Both the position numbers and the translations under genes were made by a program. A stretch of DNA of 64,000 nucleotides from Lachnospiraceae bacterium (GTDB taxonomy: Bacteria > Bacillota > Clostridia > Lachnospirales > Lachnospiraceae), in NCBI GenBank assembly GCA_017473905.1, contig JAFUJA010000004.1:1-64000 (forward strand). The letters are read 5' to 3'. Each line of letters starts with the position of its first letter. Within the stretch, counting starts at the first letter, position 1. This document shows, in pieces, positions 16,391-25,387 of this stretch. The notes beneath the pieces are model-generated. The model was not told the origin of the DNA, ran no database searches, and saw only the letters and a program-made list of their open reading frames with translations.

Positions 16391-18778
16391 CTATACGCGA
16401 ACCTGTGCGTTTTCGTCTGCGTACTTTTTAATATTGGATGCATTCACATATCTTTCGTAAGAATCACCCTTTACAACAACCAGCGTCGGAGCAGCTTTTA
16501 CATCGAACTGCTTTGCAAGGTCGCGCTGTTCCATAGCGTCTACCACAACAATATCTTCATCCTTTAAGTATTCCTTTGCGATTCTGCAATTAGGACAGGT
16601 TTTGGTTGTAAAAAGATATTTTACTACTTCTGCATCATTTGTTTCCTCTGTCACCTTATCATGGTCTGTTAAAGTCACACCCTGATTCACCTGTGTTTTA
16701 CAAACGGAGTTTTCAATATCGTATTCGGTACGATTCTTGAATTCCTGCATCTTGCCATCATTCCAGTTCTGAACCGGTCTGTAGTATCCTGTGATACGGC
16801 TGTAAATTTCAGTCTTTGCACCGCATTCGGGACATACATCCTGCTCACCTGCAAGATATCCGTGATTCTTACAGATAGAATAGGTAGGAGACATTGTATA
16901 GTAAGGAAGCTTGTAATTTTCTGCAATGGTACGAACCAGTTTTGCAGCTGCCTTCCAGTCAGGAAGCTTTTCTCCGAGGAAAGCGTGGAATACGGTTCCT
17001 GATGTATACAGAGTCTGTAATTCATCCTGAATATCCAATGCTTCAAAAATATCCGTTGTATAATCTACGGGCAGGTGGGAAGAGTTGGTGTAATAAGGAA
17101 CATCTCCTTCCTTACCTGCTGTTTTAATATCCGGCCATCTCTTGCGGTCATGCTTTGCAAGACGATAGGTTGTACTTTCTGCAGGAGTTGCTTCCAGGTT
17201 GTATAAATCACCGTATTCTTCCTGATAATCGGAAAGTTTTTCTTTCATGTGATTTAAAACATCCCTTGTAAACTTCTGGGTTCTTTCATCTGTCATATCA
17301 GCCTGAAGCCAGCTTGCATTCAGACCTACTTCATTCATACCGATCAAACCGATTGTTGAGAAATGGTTGTTAAAGTTTCCGAGATAACGCTTGGTATAAG
17401 GATAGAGGCCTTCATCAAGCAGTTTGGAAATAACCCCTCTCTTAATCTTTAAGCTTCTTGCAGAAATATCCATCATACGATCCAGTCTCTTGTAGAACTC
17501 TTCCTCACTTGCGGAAAGATACGCAATTCTGGGCATATTAATGGTTACAACACCCACACTGCCGGTGCTTTCACCGGATCCGAAGAAACCGCCGGTTTTT
17601 TTACGAAGTTCTCTCAAATCAAGACGGAGACGGCAGCACATGGAACGAACATCACTGGGTTCCATATCGGAGTTGATGTAGTTTGAGAAATAAGGTGTTC
17701 CGTACTTCGCTGTCATGTCGAAGAGTAACTGATTGTTTAAATTATCAGACCAGTCAAAATCACTTGTGATGGAATATGTGGGAATGGGATACTGGAATCC
17801 TCTTCCGTTTGCATCACCTTCAATCATGGTCTCAAGGAATGCACGGTTAATCATATCCATTTCTTTTTTACAATCTTTATAGCAGAAATCCATCTGCTTG
17901 CCGCCTACCAGCGCAGGAAGTTCTGCAAGGTCGTTGGGAACAGTCCAGTCAAGGGTAATGTTGGTAAAGGGTGCCTGTGTTCCCCAACGGCTGGGTGTAT
18001 TTACACCGTAAATGAAAGCTTCAATACATTTCTTTACTTCATCATAAGAAAGATTATCTACCTTAACAAAGGGTGCAAGATAGGTATCGAAGGAAGAAAA
18101 TGCCTGTGCTCCAGCCCATTCGTTCTGCATGATACCAAGGAAGTTAACCATCTGGTTGCAAAGAACGGAAAGGTGTGATGCGGGAGCTGAAGTAATCTTA
18201 CCGGTAATACCGCCGAGACCTTCTGTTATTAACTGTTTTAATGACCAGCCCGCACAATAACCCGTTAACATAGACAGGTCATGAATATGAATGTCTGCAT
18301 TACGATGCGCTTCTGCAATTTCTTCATCATAAATCTCTGATAACCAGTAATTTGCCGTTACGGCTCCGGAGTTGCTTAAAATCAAACCACCTACGGAATA
18401 GGTAACGGTTGAATTCTCTTTTACACGCCAGTCTTCAACTTTTACATAGCTGTTTACAACATCTTTATAATCAAGAATTGTGGACTTCATGTTACGCATT
18501 TTTTCTCTCTGCTTACGGTAAAGAATAAATGCCTTTGCTGCCTCCACATAACCGGACTGCTCGAGAATCTTCTCCACGCTGTCCTGAATGTCTTCCACAT
18601 GTACATATCCGTCCTTTACCTTAGACTGGAAATCTGCTGTTACACGCAGTGACAACAAATCCACAATATCATCATTATACTGCACATTGGTTGCATTAAA
18701 AGCCTTAACAATGGCTCCGCTGATTTTGGTCAGATTAAAATCAGACTTTTCTCCGTCTCGTTTGATTACTCCAAACAT
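16391..18778 (-). CDS. nrdD: Anaerobic ribonucleoside-triphosphate reductase with C-terminal redoxin domain
   Basis: A 795-residue class III ribonucleotide reductase that reduces NTPs to dNTPs without oxygen. Residues 1-90 are the ATP cone (FGVIKRDGEKSDFNLTKI). The zinc motif (CxxxxG...CPEC at about 649-652) precedes the glycyl-radical loop YSRITGYY, with the radical Gly near 664. After a short linker, residues about 715-795 form an extra thioredoxin/glutaredoxin-like domain with CPNC at 728-731 and a cis-Pro APT motif near 764. The usual activase gene nrdG is not adjacent. The start has GGAGGG at good spacing. The promoter carries two NrdR boxes, so NrdR-dATP repression is expected. The redoxin could deliver reducing power to the active site (inference). 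Confidence 0.95.
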   Translation of the reverse strand: MFGVIKRDGEKSDFNLTKISGAIVKAFNATNVQYNDDIVDLLSLRVTADFQSKVKDGYVHVEDIQDSVEKILEQSGYVEAAKAFILYRKQREKMRNMKSTILDYKDVVNSYVKVEDWRVKENSTVTYSVGGLILSNSGAVTANYWLSEIYDEEIAEAHRNADIHIHDLSMLTGYCAGWSLKQLITEGLGGITGKITSAPASHLSVLCNQMVNFLGIMQNEWAGAQAFSSFDTYLAPFVKVDNLSYDEVKKCIEAFIYGVNTPSRWGTQAPFTNITLDWTVPNDLAELPALVGGKQMDFCYKDCKKEMDMINRAFLETMIEGDANGRGFQYPIPTYSITSDFDWSDNLNNQLLFDMTAKYGTPYFSNYINSDMEPSDVRSMCCRLRLDLRELRKKTGGFFGSGESTGSVGVVTINMPRIAYLSASEEEFYKRLDRMMDISARSLKIKRGVISKLLDEGLYPYTKRYLGNFNNHFSTIGLIGMNEVGLNASWLQADMTDERTQKFTRDVLNHMKEKLSDYQEEYGDLYNLEATPAESTTYRLAKHDRKRWPDIKTAGKEGDVPYYTNSSHLPVDYTTDIFEALDIQDELQTLYTSGTVFHAFLGEKLPDWKAAAKLVRTIAENYKLPYYTMSPTYSICKNHGYLAGEQDVCPECGAKTEIYSRITGYYRPVQNWNDGKMQEFKNRTEYDIENSVCKTQVNQGVTLTDHDKVTEETNDAEVVKYLFTTKTCPNCRIAKEYLKDEDIVVVDAMEQRDLAKQFDVKAAPTLVVVKGDSYERYVNASNIKKYADENAQVRV

Positions 18779-18854
18779 TCTTTTCGCCCTCCATACACTG
18801 TAGTTCTTTTGTTACCTGTAAGGCACTTTTTTCATTCAAGCGCCGATTACGTTT

Positions 18855-18883
18855 ATTTTATCATCCGTATTATAAAAAGTCAA
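18855..18883 (-). promoter_or_regulatory. Sigma-A promoter of nrdD
   Basis: On the minus strand TTGACT (18883-18878) and TAAAAT (18860-18855) are separated by exactly 17 bases, a strong vegetative promoter. It lies 77 bases before the nrdD start and immediately downstream of the proximal NrdR box, so a bound repressor would cover or abut the -35 element. Confidence 0.82.
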
Positions 18884-18891
18884 CGGTAAAA

Positions 18892-18939
18892 ACACAAGAT
18901 ATTCTAATTATTTTTGTCTCCACCCACTATATCTTGTGT
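18892..18939 (-). promoter_or_regulatory. Pair of NrdR boxes upstream of nrdD
   Basis: Two 16-bp sites match the NrdR-box pattern ACACWATATMTWGTGT. Read on the plus strand, the distal one is CCACTATATCTTGTGT (18924-18939, near-consensus) and the proximal one is ACACAAGATATTCTAA (18892-18907, weaker). Their start points are 32 bp apart, three helical turns, which is the known spacing of paired NrdR sites. Together they also form a 15-base perfect inverted repeat. No NrdR gene is in this window. Confidence 0.8.
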
Positions 18940-19030
18940 TTTTGCTTTTTCTTGCATGGTTTACATAACAAAGTTATAAAATGTCGGTTTTTAAGCCTTT
19001 TCGGCGGTTTTTATATATTATGCAAACCAA

Positions 19031-19070
19031 AAAACACCTTGTCTGTCGTAAAAAAACAGTACAAGGTGTC
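19031..19070 (-). terminator. Intrinsic terminator of the TPR lipoprotein gene
   Basis: On the minus strand after the stop at 19133, ACACCTTGT (19069-19061) pairs with ACAAGGTGT (19042-19034), extended by an inner ACTGT/ACAG pairing, and is followed by TTTTTTGG. The rest of the region 18779-19132 holds the nrdD leader, promoter and NrdR boxes; I see no gene in it. Confidence 0.8.
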
Positions 19071-19132
19071 TTAATTCCGGTTTTTAAAATACCATATCTT
19101 GTATACATTAAATGCAATTCACTATATATGGT

Positions 19133-20188
19133 TTATCTGGTTTTTAAAAATTCATATTCACGAAGGGCCGCTTCATCATCGGGATACTCCTTCAGATAAT
19201 CTCCCATGAGTTTCTTGGCTTCTCCGAAGCGTGCAAGCTTTTCGTTGGCTACAATCCTGTTAAAAAACAACTGTTGTCTGCAGGCATTGTCCTGCACTTC
19301 CATACCGGCTTCAAATGCCGTTACGGCATTTATATAATCCTTCATACCGGCATAACAAAGTCCCATCTGATTATAAATGGCTCCGCTGGGGGCCTGAGCA
19401 ACATAATCGGAATACAGTGTAAGCGCATAATTACTGTCACTTAAATGCTCATAGGACTGCCCTAAAAGAAGAATTACTTCCTCACTACGGTTTCCGTCGC
19501 TTCTTGCCTGTTCCAGGAAATTACGGGCATTGGTGTAATCTCCCATATAAAAGAATAACCGGCCCTTATCATAGGAAGACATGTTCTTCTCTCCCTTTTC
19601 CATGGCAATGTTTAAATATTCTTTTCCCTGCTCTTCATATCCCTTGTCAGACATTGCAGAGTACACATCAATATAAAGACCGTAGTTTTTGCTGTCTAAG
19701 GAAATTGCTTTATCAAAATCCAGCTTAGCTGCCGTAAGGGAATCTTTTTCAAGCTCCACCAGACCTCTCTGGAAATACGCATCCGTATCCTTGGGACGAA
19801 GTTCTAAAATGGCATTGTACCGTTCCAGAGCCTCATCCAATCTGTTTGTTTTGTAATAGCAGACTGCCATATAATAATTGATATCATAATCAATATCTTC
19901 AGGAATCACGTCTCCCTGATCCAGTGCTGCCTGAAAATAAACCAGCGCTTCCTCGTATTCTATCATTCCCATGGATGCAAGACCCATGCCCCGATAAATA
20001 AGACGCTCGTTCTCTCCGGCTTCTTTTGCCGCCTGGAAATGTGTCATGGCATCTTCAAACTGAAGTTCCTCAACAGACTGCATTCCCTTATCAATATTTT
20101 CGGTGCTCTGATTTTCTCCGCAGCCTGCCATCATACAAAAAACAAGCAACAGAGCAAACAGGTGTATTTTATGAATTGATACCTTCAC
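19133..20188 (-). CDS. TPR-repeat lipoprotein
   Basis: A 351-residue exported lipoprotein. The signal peptide ends in the lipobox MMAGC at about residues 19-23. The rest is a run of about eight tetratricopeptide repeats with typical W/Y-A-x-x-Y spacing (DAMTHFQAAKEAGENERLIY, EALVYFQAALDQGD, EALERYNAILELRPKDTDAY and later copies). It starts with GTG behind GAGGGGAT. TPR lipoproteins are scaffolds for protein complexes at the membrane; the partner is unknown. The trigger-factor-like lipoprotein gene ends 24 bases upstream, so the two exported proteins may act together in folding or assembly outside the membrane (inference). Confidence 0.9.
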   Translation of the reverse strand: MKVSIHKIHLFALLLVFCMMAGCGENQSTENIDKGMQSVEELQFEDAMTHFQAAKEAGENERLIYRGMGLASMGMIEYEEALVYFQAALDQGDVIPEDIDYDINYYMAVCYYKTNRLDEALERYNAILELRPKDTDAYFQRGLVELEKDSLTAAKLDFDKAISLDSKNYGLYIDVYSAMSDKGYEEQGKEYLNIAMEKGEKNMSSYDKGRLFFYMGDYTNARNFLEQARSDGNRSEEVILLLGQSYEHLSDSNYALTLYSDYVAQAPSGAIYNQMGLCYAGMKDYINAVTAFEAGMEVQDNACRQQLFFNRIVANEKLARFGEAKKLMGDYLKEYPDDEAALREYEFLKTR

Positions 20189-20212
20189 TTTATCCCCTCA
20201 CGATTCACTTCC

Positions 20213-21262
20213 TTAGTTTGCGGGTGTCTCCGCAGGTGCAGTTACAGTGGTATTCTCGTAAATATAATCATAAATCTTCATGGCAAGAAGATACTCTCTG
20301 AAGTACTCCTTATCATTGTTGTACTGAACAAGAAGCTCATCAGCGGTAATTGCGTTTTCCGCAGCCATATTGGTAAGTTCAGTTTCAAGTTCTTCGTCTG
20401 AAATAACAATATCCAGTTCCTGTGCCATGTAAATAATTAACATTCTTTCTTTTACATTGTTGTTAGCGGTTTCCGCAACGGTAGACTGATAAACCACCTG
20501 GAAGAATTCATCAATGCTTACGCCGTACTGTGCAATAATATCGGCATGCTTGTTTGTGATGATTTCAGTCTGCTGTGTCACAAGAAACTCAGGAACTTCT
20601 TTGTATTCCGTAGCATTCATAATTTTATTTTTTGCAAGGGTAATGACACGATTCTTATTGGATTCATCCAATTCTTCCTGAAGGGTTGTTTTTACATAAG
20701 CCTTCATTTCGGCAGCATTGGAGTATTCAGGCTGTTCAAGCCCTGCTACAGTGGTGTCATTGATTTCGGGAACAATAAAATTAACGGTTACATTAAACAC
20801 AACATCCTGTCCCGCAAGATCTGCATTTGTGTAGTTTTCAGGGAATTTCAGATTCAAATCCACAGGCTGTCCGGGAGTTACGCCGATCAATCCGTCTTCA
20901 AAACCATCGATAAAAGTACCGGAACCGATTTCAAGAAGTTCTCCCTGTGAACTTCCGCCGTCAAATGCCACTTCATCCTTATATCCCACGAAATCGATGT
21001 TTACCCAGTCTCCGTTTTCAACGGCTCTGTCGATAATTCCCACGGGTTCGCTCATGGCATTGAATAAATCTCTTGTAGCAGCTTCCACATCCTCATCGGT
21101 CAGTTCGTACAACGTTGCCTCTACCTCAAAGTTATCAAGCTGTTCCACAGTCATATACTTAGACATTTTAATATCAACGGGGTTCTTGTCCTCATCACTG
21201 CATGCCGCAAAGGAAAAAACCATTACTGCAGCCAGTGCAAGTGCTAAAATTTTCTTTTTCAT
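20213..21262 (-). CDS. Trigger-factor-like FKBP-type lipoprotein foldase
   Basis: A 349-residue lipoprotein with signal peptide and lipobox FAAC (Cys near residue 21). A trigger-factor-type FKBP peptidyl-prolyl isomerase domain follows (GDWVNIDFVGY, LEIGSGTFIDGFEDGLIG and LKFPENYTNADLAGQDVVF), then an all-helical arm like the trigger factor C-terminal domain (about residues 185-335). The ribosome-binding N-terminal domain is missing. Secretion and lipidation suggest a membrane-anchored chaperone/PPIase with a role similar to PrsA, but of different origin. It has its own promoter at 21317-21345 and is followed by the TPR lipoprotein gene. Confidence 0.87.
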   Translation of the reverse strand: MKKKILALALAAVMVFSFAACSDEDKNPVDIKMSKYMTVEQLDNFEVEATLYELTDEDVEAATRDLFNAMSEPVGIIDRAVENGDWVNIDFVGYKDEVAFDGGSSQGELLEIGSGTFIDGFEDGLIGVTPGQPVDLNLKFPENYTNADLAGQDVVFNVTVNFIVPEINDTTVAGLEQPEYSNAAEMKAYVKTTLQEELDESNKNRVITLAKNKIMNATEYKEVPEFLVTQQTEIITNKHADIIAQYGVSIDEFFQVVYQSTVAETANNNVKERMLIIYMAQELDIVISDEELETELTNMAAENAITADELLVQYNNDKEYFREYLLAMKIYDYIYENTTVTAPAETPAN

Positions 21263-21316
21263 ACATTCTCTCCATTTTTCTAAAAGGTTCTTTTACGGTG
21301 TACACACACCAAATCC

Positions 21317-21345
21317 TTTATACCACATTTCACGAAAAATCTCAA
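21317..21345 (-). promoter_or_regulatory. Promoter of the trigger-factor-like lipoprotein gene
   Basis: On the minus strand TTGAGA (21345-21340) and TATAAA (21322-21317) are 17 bases apart, with an extended TGG just before the -10. The gene starts 55 bases downstream. The azlD gene ends at 21406, so this promoter starts a separate transcription unit. Confidence 0.75.
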
Positions 21346-21405
21346 TCTGCTCCACAAAATTATCACAATACCGGGATTTTTCGAAGTTTCCATTACTTTT
21401 TCTTT

Positions 21406-21720
21406 TTATAAAAGCATCAAAAGTTCTGTTACAAGTACTGCCAGGCAGGATAAAAGTGCCACAGGCAGAAGTTTTAAATTAAAATATGCCGCAACTACCG
21501 CCACAACAAATCCGATTCCTGCAGAAAGGGGTGAACCCGTGGCATCCAGAATAACCGGGAAGGTCATTGCCGCAAGCACCGTATAGGGTACATATCCCAA
21601 AAAAGACTTCAGGAACTCTGACTTTACTTCCTTTCTCATAAAAACATAGGGAAGCACACGAATCAGGTAGGTAACGGCTACCATTACGAGAAGGTAAGGT
21701 AAAAAGGTTTTAACATCCAT
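21406..21720 (-). CDS. azlD: AzlD-type branched-chain amino acid transport protein
   Basis: A 104-residue membrane protein with four hydrophobic segments and the AzlD pattern YLIRVLPYVFMRKEVKSEFLKSFLGYVPYTVLAAMTFP. The length is typical. It overlaps the end of azlC by 11 bases and has its own AGGAGG site. AzlC and AzlD form a two-component exporter or permease for branched-chain amino acids in the LIV-E family; the direction of transport here is not shown by the sequence. Confidence 0.92.
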   Translation of the reverse strand: MDVKTFLPYLLVMVAVTYLIRVLPYVFMRKEVKSEFLKSFLGYVPYTVLAAMTFPVILDATGSPLSAGIGFVVAVVAAYFNLKLLPVALLSCLAVLVTELLMLL

Positions 21721-22444
21721 CCTGTTTCACCTCCTGTTTCTCTGTTGCAGCGTCTTCTTTTATGGGGAAGAAAACCGCTCCCAGTGCTGAAGCAACCACT
21801 GCACAAATAATCACCGCAAATCCGGAAGAAACATGTTCCCGTAAAAAGGGAACATAATACAGGAAACAGCGCATTGCCACAGCAAGCCCCACAATCATAA
21901 ACATGGGACGGCTCTTCTTCATCTCCGGCACCACAATCGCCACAAACATGGCATATAAGGCAACTCCCAGGGCATTACAGAGAATTTCCGGAAGATTGCT
22001 GCCGCAGATTGCACCGGCAAGAGTTCCGAGAGACCAGCCCAGATAAGGAGCTATGATTACGCCGGCAAAATACTTCCAGCCGACTTTTCCTTTCTGACCG
22101 ATTGCCACTGCATATATTTCATCCGTATGGAACATACCGAAGAAAAGCCGCAGGGGAATATTCATACTTTTATCAACTTTTTGAGACATGGAAAGAGACA
22201 TTAAAGAATATCGCAAATTGATGACAAACTGTGTCAGTGCCATCTCGACCAGTGTTCCCGCCTGAGCCATTACGGTGATTCCCGCAAACTGCCCTGCTGA
22301 GGTTAAGTTGGTCATGGATATCAATACTGCCTCCCATACATAAAAGCCATTGGATACGGCGAGGAGTCCAAAGGTAAAGGATACGGAAAAGTATCCCAGA
22401 CCGATGGCCACGCCGTCAACCAATCCTTTTTTAAAACTATTCAT
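21710..22444 (-). CDS. azlC: AzlC-type branched-chain amino acid transport protein
   Basis: A 244-residue membrane protein with about seven helices. The N-terminal GLVDGVAIGLGYFSVSFTFG and the ALTQFVINLRYSLMSLSMSQ block are typical of AzlC. It is followed by its partner azlD in an 11-base overlap. The ribosome site is weak (AGG before the ATG at 22444). The purH-like gene ends 48 bases upstream, so the pair might be read through from the purine genes; I see no clear terminator between them. Confidence 0.92.
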   Translation of the reverse strand: MNSFKKGLVDGVAIGLGYFSVSFTFGLLAVSNGFYVWEAVLISMTNLTSAGQFAGITVMAQAGTLVEMALTQFVINLRYSLMSLSMSQKVDKSMNIPLRLFFGMFHTDEIYAVAIGQKGKVGWKYFAGVIIAPYLGWSLGTLAGAICGSNLPEILCNALGVALYAMFVAIVVPEMKKSRPMFMIVGLAVAMRCFLYYVPFLREHVSSGFAVIICAVVASALGAVFFPIKEDAATEKQEVKQDGC

Positions 22445-22492
22445 TTTTAAAACCTGTTTCTTTCTTCTCCCCTGTCAGAGAGTCGATTTTCA

Positions 22493-23671
22493 TTAGTGAT
22501 GGAAAAGACGAATCTCGGTAAATGCCATAGCCATGTTGTATTTGTTACAGCATTCGATAACCAAATCATCACGTACGGAGCCACCGGGCTGTGCAATATA
22601 TTTTACACCGCTTCTCTTTGCTCTTTCCACGTTATCGCTGAAGGGGAAGAATGCATCTGAACCCAGTGCCACGTCTTCCATCTGATCAAGCCATGCTCTC
22701 TTTTCTTCCTTGGTAAATACAGCAGGTTTTACCTTGAAGATTCTTTCCCATGCACCGTCTGCAAGTACATCCATGTAGTCATCACCGATGTAATTGTCAA
22801 TTGCGTTGTCTCTGTCCGCACGTCCGATACCGTCTACGAACTGAAGATTCAATACCTGAGGTGCCTGACGAAGCATCCAGTTATCTGCCTTGCTTCCTGC
22901 CAGTCTTGTACAGTGTACACGGGACTGCTGTCCTGCACCGATACCGATTGCCTGTCCGCCCTTTGCGTAGCATACGGAATTAGACTGGGTATACTTTAAG
23001 GTGATCAGGGAAATGATTAAATCGATTGCTGCAAGCTCGGGAATCTCTTTGTTCTCGGTTACAACATTCTTTAAAAGGTCTTTGTTAATTGCAAGGTTGT
23101 TTCTTCCCTGCTCAAAAGTAATACCGAATACATCCTTGTGTTCCAATTCAACGGGAACATATTCAGGATCGATTTCGATTACATTATATTTTCCGCCCTT
23201 CTTTGCACAAAGGATTTCAAGTGCCTCAGGTTCGTATCCGGGCGCAATGACACCGTCAGAAACTTCTCTCTTAATGATTTTAGCAGTGGAAACATCACAC
23301 ACATCGGAAAGTGCAATAAAGTCACCGAATGAAGACATTCTGTCTGCACCTCTTGCTCTTGCATAAGCACATGCCAAAGGAGAAAGTTCTCCCAAATCAT
23401 CTACCCAGTAAATTTTTGCAAGGGTCTCATCCAAAGGAAGACCTACTGCCGCACCTGCGGGAGATACATGCTTAAAAGAAGTTGCCGCAGGAAGTCCTGT
23501 TGCCTGCTTTAATTCTTTTACAAGCTGCCATCCGTTAAAAGCATCCATGAAGTTGATATATCCGGGCTTACCGCATAATACTTTGATGGGAAGCTCCCTT
23601 CCGTCGTTTACAAAAATTTTAGCAGGCTTCTGATTGGGGTTACAGCCATATTTTAATTCTAATTCTTTCAT
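22493..23671 (-). CDS. Stand-alone AICAR transformylase (PurH C-terminal type)
   Basis: A 392-residue enzyme that formylates AICAR with 10-formyl-tetrahydrofolate. It corresponds to the C-terminal domain of Pur[26 protein letters not shown] (catalytic Lys-His, about residues 66-78), [33 protein letters not shown] (about 229-261) and [28 protein letters not shown] near the C-terminus. The N-terminal IMP cyclohydrolase half of PurH is absent. The missing step is supplied by the separate gene just upstream, which encodes a PurO-like cyclohydrolase. GGAGG precedes the ATG. Confidence 0.93.
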   Translation of the reverse strand: MKELELKYGCNPNQKPAKIFVNDGRELPIKVLCGKPGYINFMDAFNGWQLVKELKQATGLPAATSFKHVSPAGAAVGLPLDETLAKIYWVDDLGELSPLACAYARARGADRMSSFGDFIALSDVCDVSTAKIIKREVSDGVIAPGYEPEALEILCAKKGGKYNVIEIDPEYVPVELEHKDVFGITFEQGRNNLAINKDLLKNVVTENKEIPELAAIDLIISLITLKYTQSNSVCYAKGGQAIGIGAGQQSRVHCTRLAGSKADNWMLRQAPQVLNLQFVDGIGRADRDNAIDNYIGDDYMDVLADGAWERIFKVKPAVFTKEEKRAWLDQMEDVALGSDAFFPFSDNVERAKRSGVKYIAQPGGSVRDDLVIECCNKYNMAMAFTEIRLFHH

Positions 23672-23722
23672 TTTATCCTCCGGGGAATTCTTCTGTGTAA
23701 CAAAGAATCCTTTTTATAATAA

Positions 23723-24436
23723 TTACTGGTTTTTGTTTACGATTCTGGTTTCTGTTTCGCCTGTTTCAATGTCGATGAAGCGAACAAAGAGAGATACCTT
23801 ATTTTCTTCGTTTAAGCTACTCCAGATGTTCTCTGTAACAGCATCAATGTCATTACCGATGCCAATCCACTTAGGTTCACCTTCAAAGCTGGGAAGGGGA
23901 TCCCCGTCACACTGATATGTATGGATGAAGTGACCTTCACCTGCAATGGGACTTTCGTAAGCAAAAGTGTAACGGTTGCATCCACCGGGGCGACCGTTAT
24001 TGCTCTTTAAAATAGACATTGCATAGTTGTAAATTCCGTTCTCGATATGCATGATACCGGAAATACGAGGTGTATAGTTAGGTGCATCCGGTTCAAATTC
24101 ACGACAGCGAAGTGACTGCTCAAAGGTAAGCTGCTTGTCCATTCCCTCATAAATGGTATCGGTCTGGTCACCGTTTGTTACGATGGTTTTATTACCGAGT
24201 ACACGTACGGGTGCGTAGATAATCAGACTGGGATCCGTAAGCTTGGAAGGGTCAAATGCCTGTGTACGGATACCTGCTCCTTCTTCCACGAATACACGGT
24301 TTCTGCTGTTTACGCTTCTGCCCATAATGAAGTACGCGCATACTGCTTTTTTGCCGTCTTCGGACTTACCGATTACGATGCCTCTTCCGGGATATGCATT
24401 CCCTTTTAAAATGTTTTCCAATGACTGTTTTTCCAT
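23723..24436 (-). CDS. purO: IMP cyclohydrolase, archaeal PurO-like
   Basis: A 237-residue protein that closes the purine ring to give IMP. It matches the archaeal PurO family (AYPGRGIVIGKSEDGKKAV, YFIMGRSVNSRNRVF, NGRPGGCNRYTFAYES) and has no similarity to the N-terminal cyclohydrolase domain of PurH. It is adjacent to a stand-alone AICAR transformylase, so the last two steps of purine synthesis are split over two unrelated genes. AGGAGG precedes the ATG at 24436. Such a split is seen in some anaerobic Firmicutes and in archaea; lateral origin is an inference that needs a tree. Confidence 0.9.
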   Translation of the reverse strand: MEKQSLENILKGNAYPGRGIVIGKSEDGKKAVCAYFIMGRSVNSRNRVFVEEGAGIRTQAFDPSKLTDPSLIIYAPVRVLGNKTIVTNGDQTDTIYEGMDKQLTFEQSLRCREFEPDAPNYTPRISGIMHIENGIYNYAMSILKSNNGRPGGCNRYTFAYESPIAGEGHFIHTYQCDGDPLPSFEGEPKWIGIGNDIDAVTENIWSSLNEENKVSLFVRFIDIETGETETRIVNKNQ

Positions 24437-24475
24437 TTGTGCCTCCTATTGAATGAAAATACTGTTTTCTTTTAT

Positions 24476-25345
24476 CTATTTTACTTTAGATTCTGCATAA
24501 GACATAATACCGATACCGAATGCGCCCGGTCCCACATGGGTGGTAATGGACAAGGGAAGGTGATACATCTCAATGGAATCATCTTCAAAATACGCCTGTA
24601 CGTTTCTGAGCCACTCTTCACCGGGTTTAATCAGACCGGAATAAGCAACAACGATTTTAACTTCCTGATCTGCAAAACGGTTTTCCTTGTCTTCCTGAAT
24701 GGCTTTTAACATGGTTTTCTGTGCAGACTTCATACCTCTGACTTTGGCAAAAGCATCCAGCTTTCCGCCCTGAATCTGAAGCACGGGTTTGATATTTAAT
24801 ACTTCACCGATTGCTGCACCGGCGGGAGTAACACGGCCGCCCTTTTTTAAATATTTCAGGGTATCTACTGCAATATAAATTGCGGAGTTCAAACCGTCTT
24901 CTTTTAAATAATCTGCAATTTCCTTCGCAGACTTTCCTAAATCACGAAGGTAAACCGCATCTTTTACTGCCTGAATCATGGTAACGGAAATTCTCTGGTT
25001 ATCCACTACATGAATTCTGCCGCCGTAATCTTCTGCAAGCATGGTTACGGTATGGCATGTACTGGACAAACCGCTGGACATGGGAATATATACAATTTCC
25101 TCATATTCTTCCAGCAACTTATCATAGATGTCCGTTACATTTCCGGGTGACGGCTGGGATGTAGAAATATCCGCATTTGCTTCCAATTTTTCATAATACT
25201 CAGCCTTTGTAATTGTATCATCCTCATAATAGGTCTCCCCATCAATAATAATGGGCATGGGAACCATATGCACGTCCCATTCTTTCATTTCAGATGCAAG
25301 AATACCACTGTTAGTATCCGTAAGAATTGCAATTTTTGATTTCAC
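24476..25345 (-). CDS. DegV family fatty-acid-binding protein
   Basis: A 289-residue protein of the DegV/FakB family. The N-terminal IAILTDTNSGI, ISTSQPSPGNVTDIYDKLL with the lipid-head-binding Thr-Ser region, and VYIPMSSGLSSTCHTVTMLAED are typical. Family members bind a fatty acid and present it to the kinase FakA for incorporation into phospholipids. The start is a GTG at 25345 with GGAG nine bases upstream. The gene ends 39 bases before purO, and no fakA is visible nearby. Confidence 0.92.
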   Translation of the reverse strand: MKSKIAILTDTNSGILASEMKEWDVHMVPMPIIIDGETYYEDDTITKAEYYEKLEANADISTSQPSPGNVTDIYDKLLEEYEEIVYIPMSSGLSSTCHTVTMLAEDYGGRIHVVDNQRISVTMIQAVKDAVYLRDLGKSAKEIADYLKEDGLNSAIYIAVDTLKYLKKGGRVTPAGAAIGEVLNIKPVLQIQGGKLDAFAKVRGMKSAQKTMLKAIQEDKENRFADQEVKIVVAYSGLIKPGEEWLRNVQAYFEDDSIEMYHLPLSITTHVGPGAFGIGIMSYAESKVK

Positions 25346-25387
25346 TCTCAGTTCTCCTCTTGTATTATATTTTCCCCCAAGAACATC

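Noticed and set aside
18890-18940. The 15-base perfect inverted repeat upstream of nrdD as a terminator.
   Set aside because: The arms coincide with two NrdR boxes at 32-bp spacing, the loop is long, and the preceding gene already has a terminator at 19031-19070.
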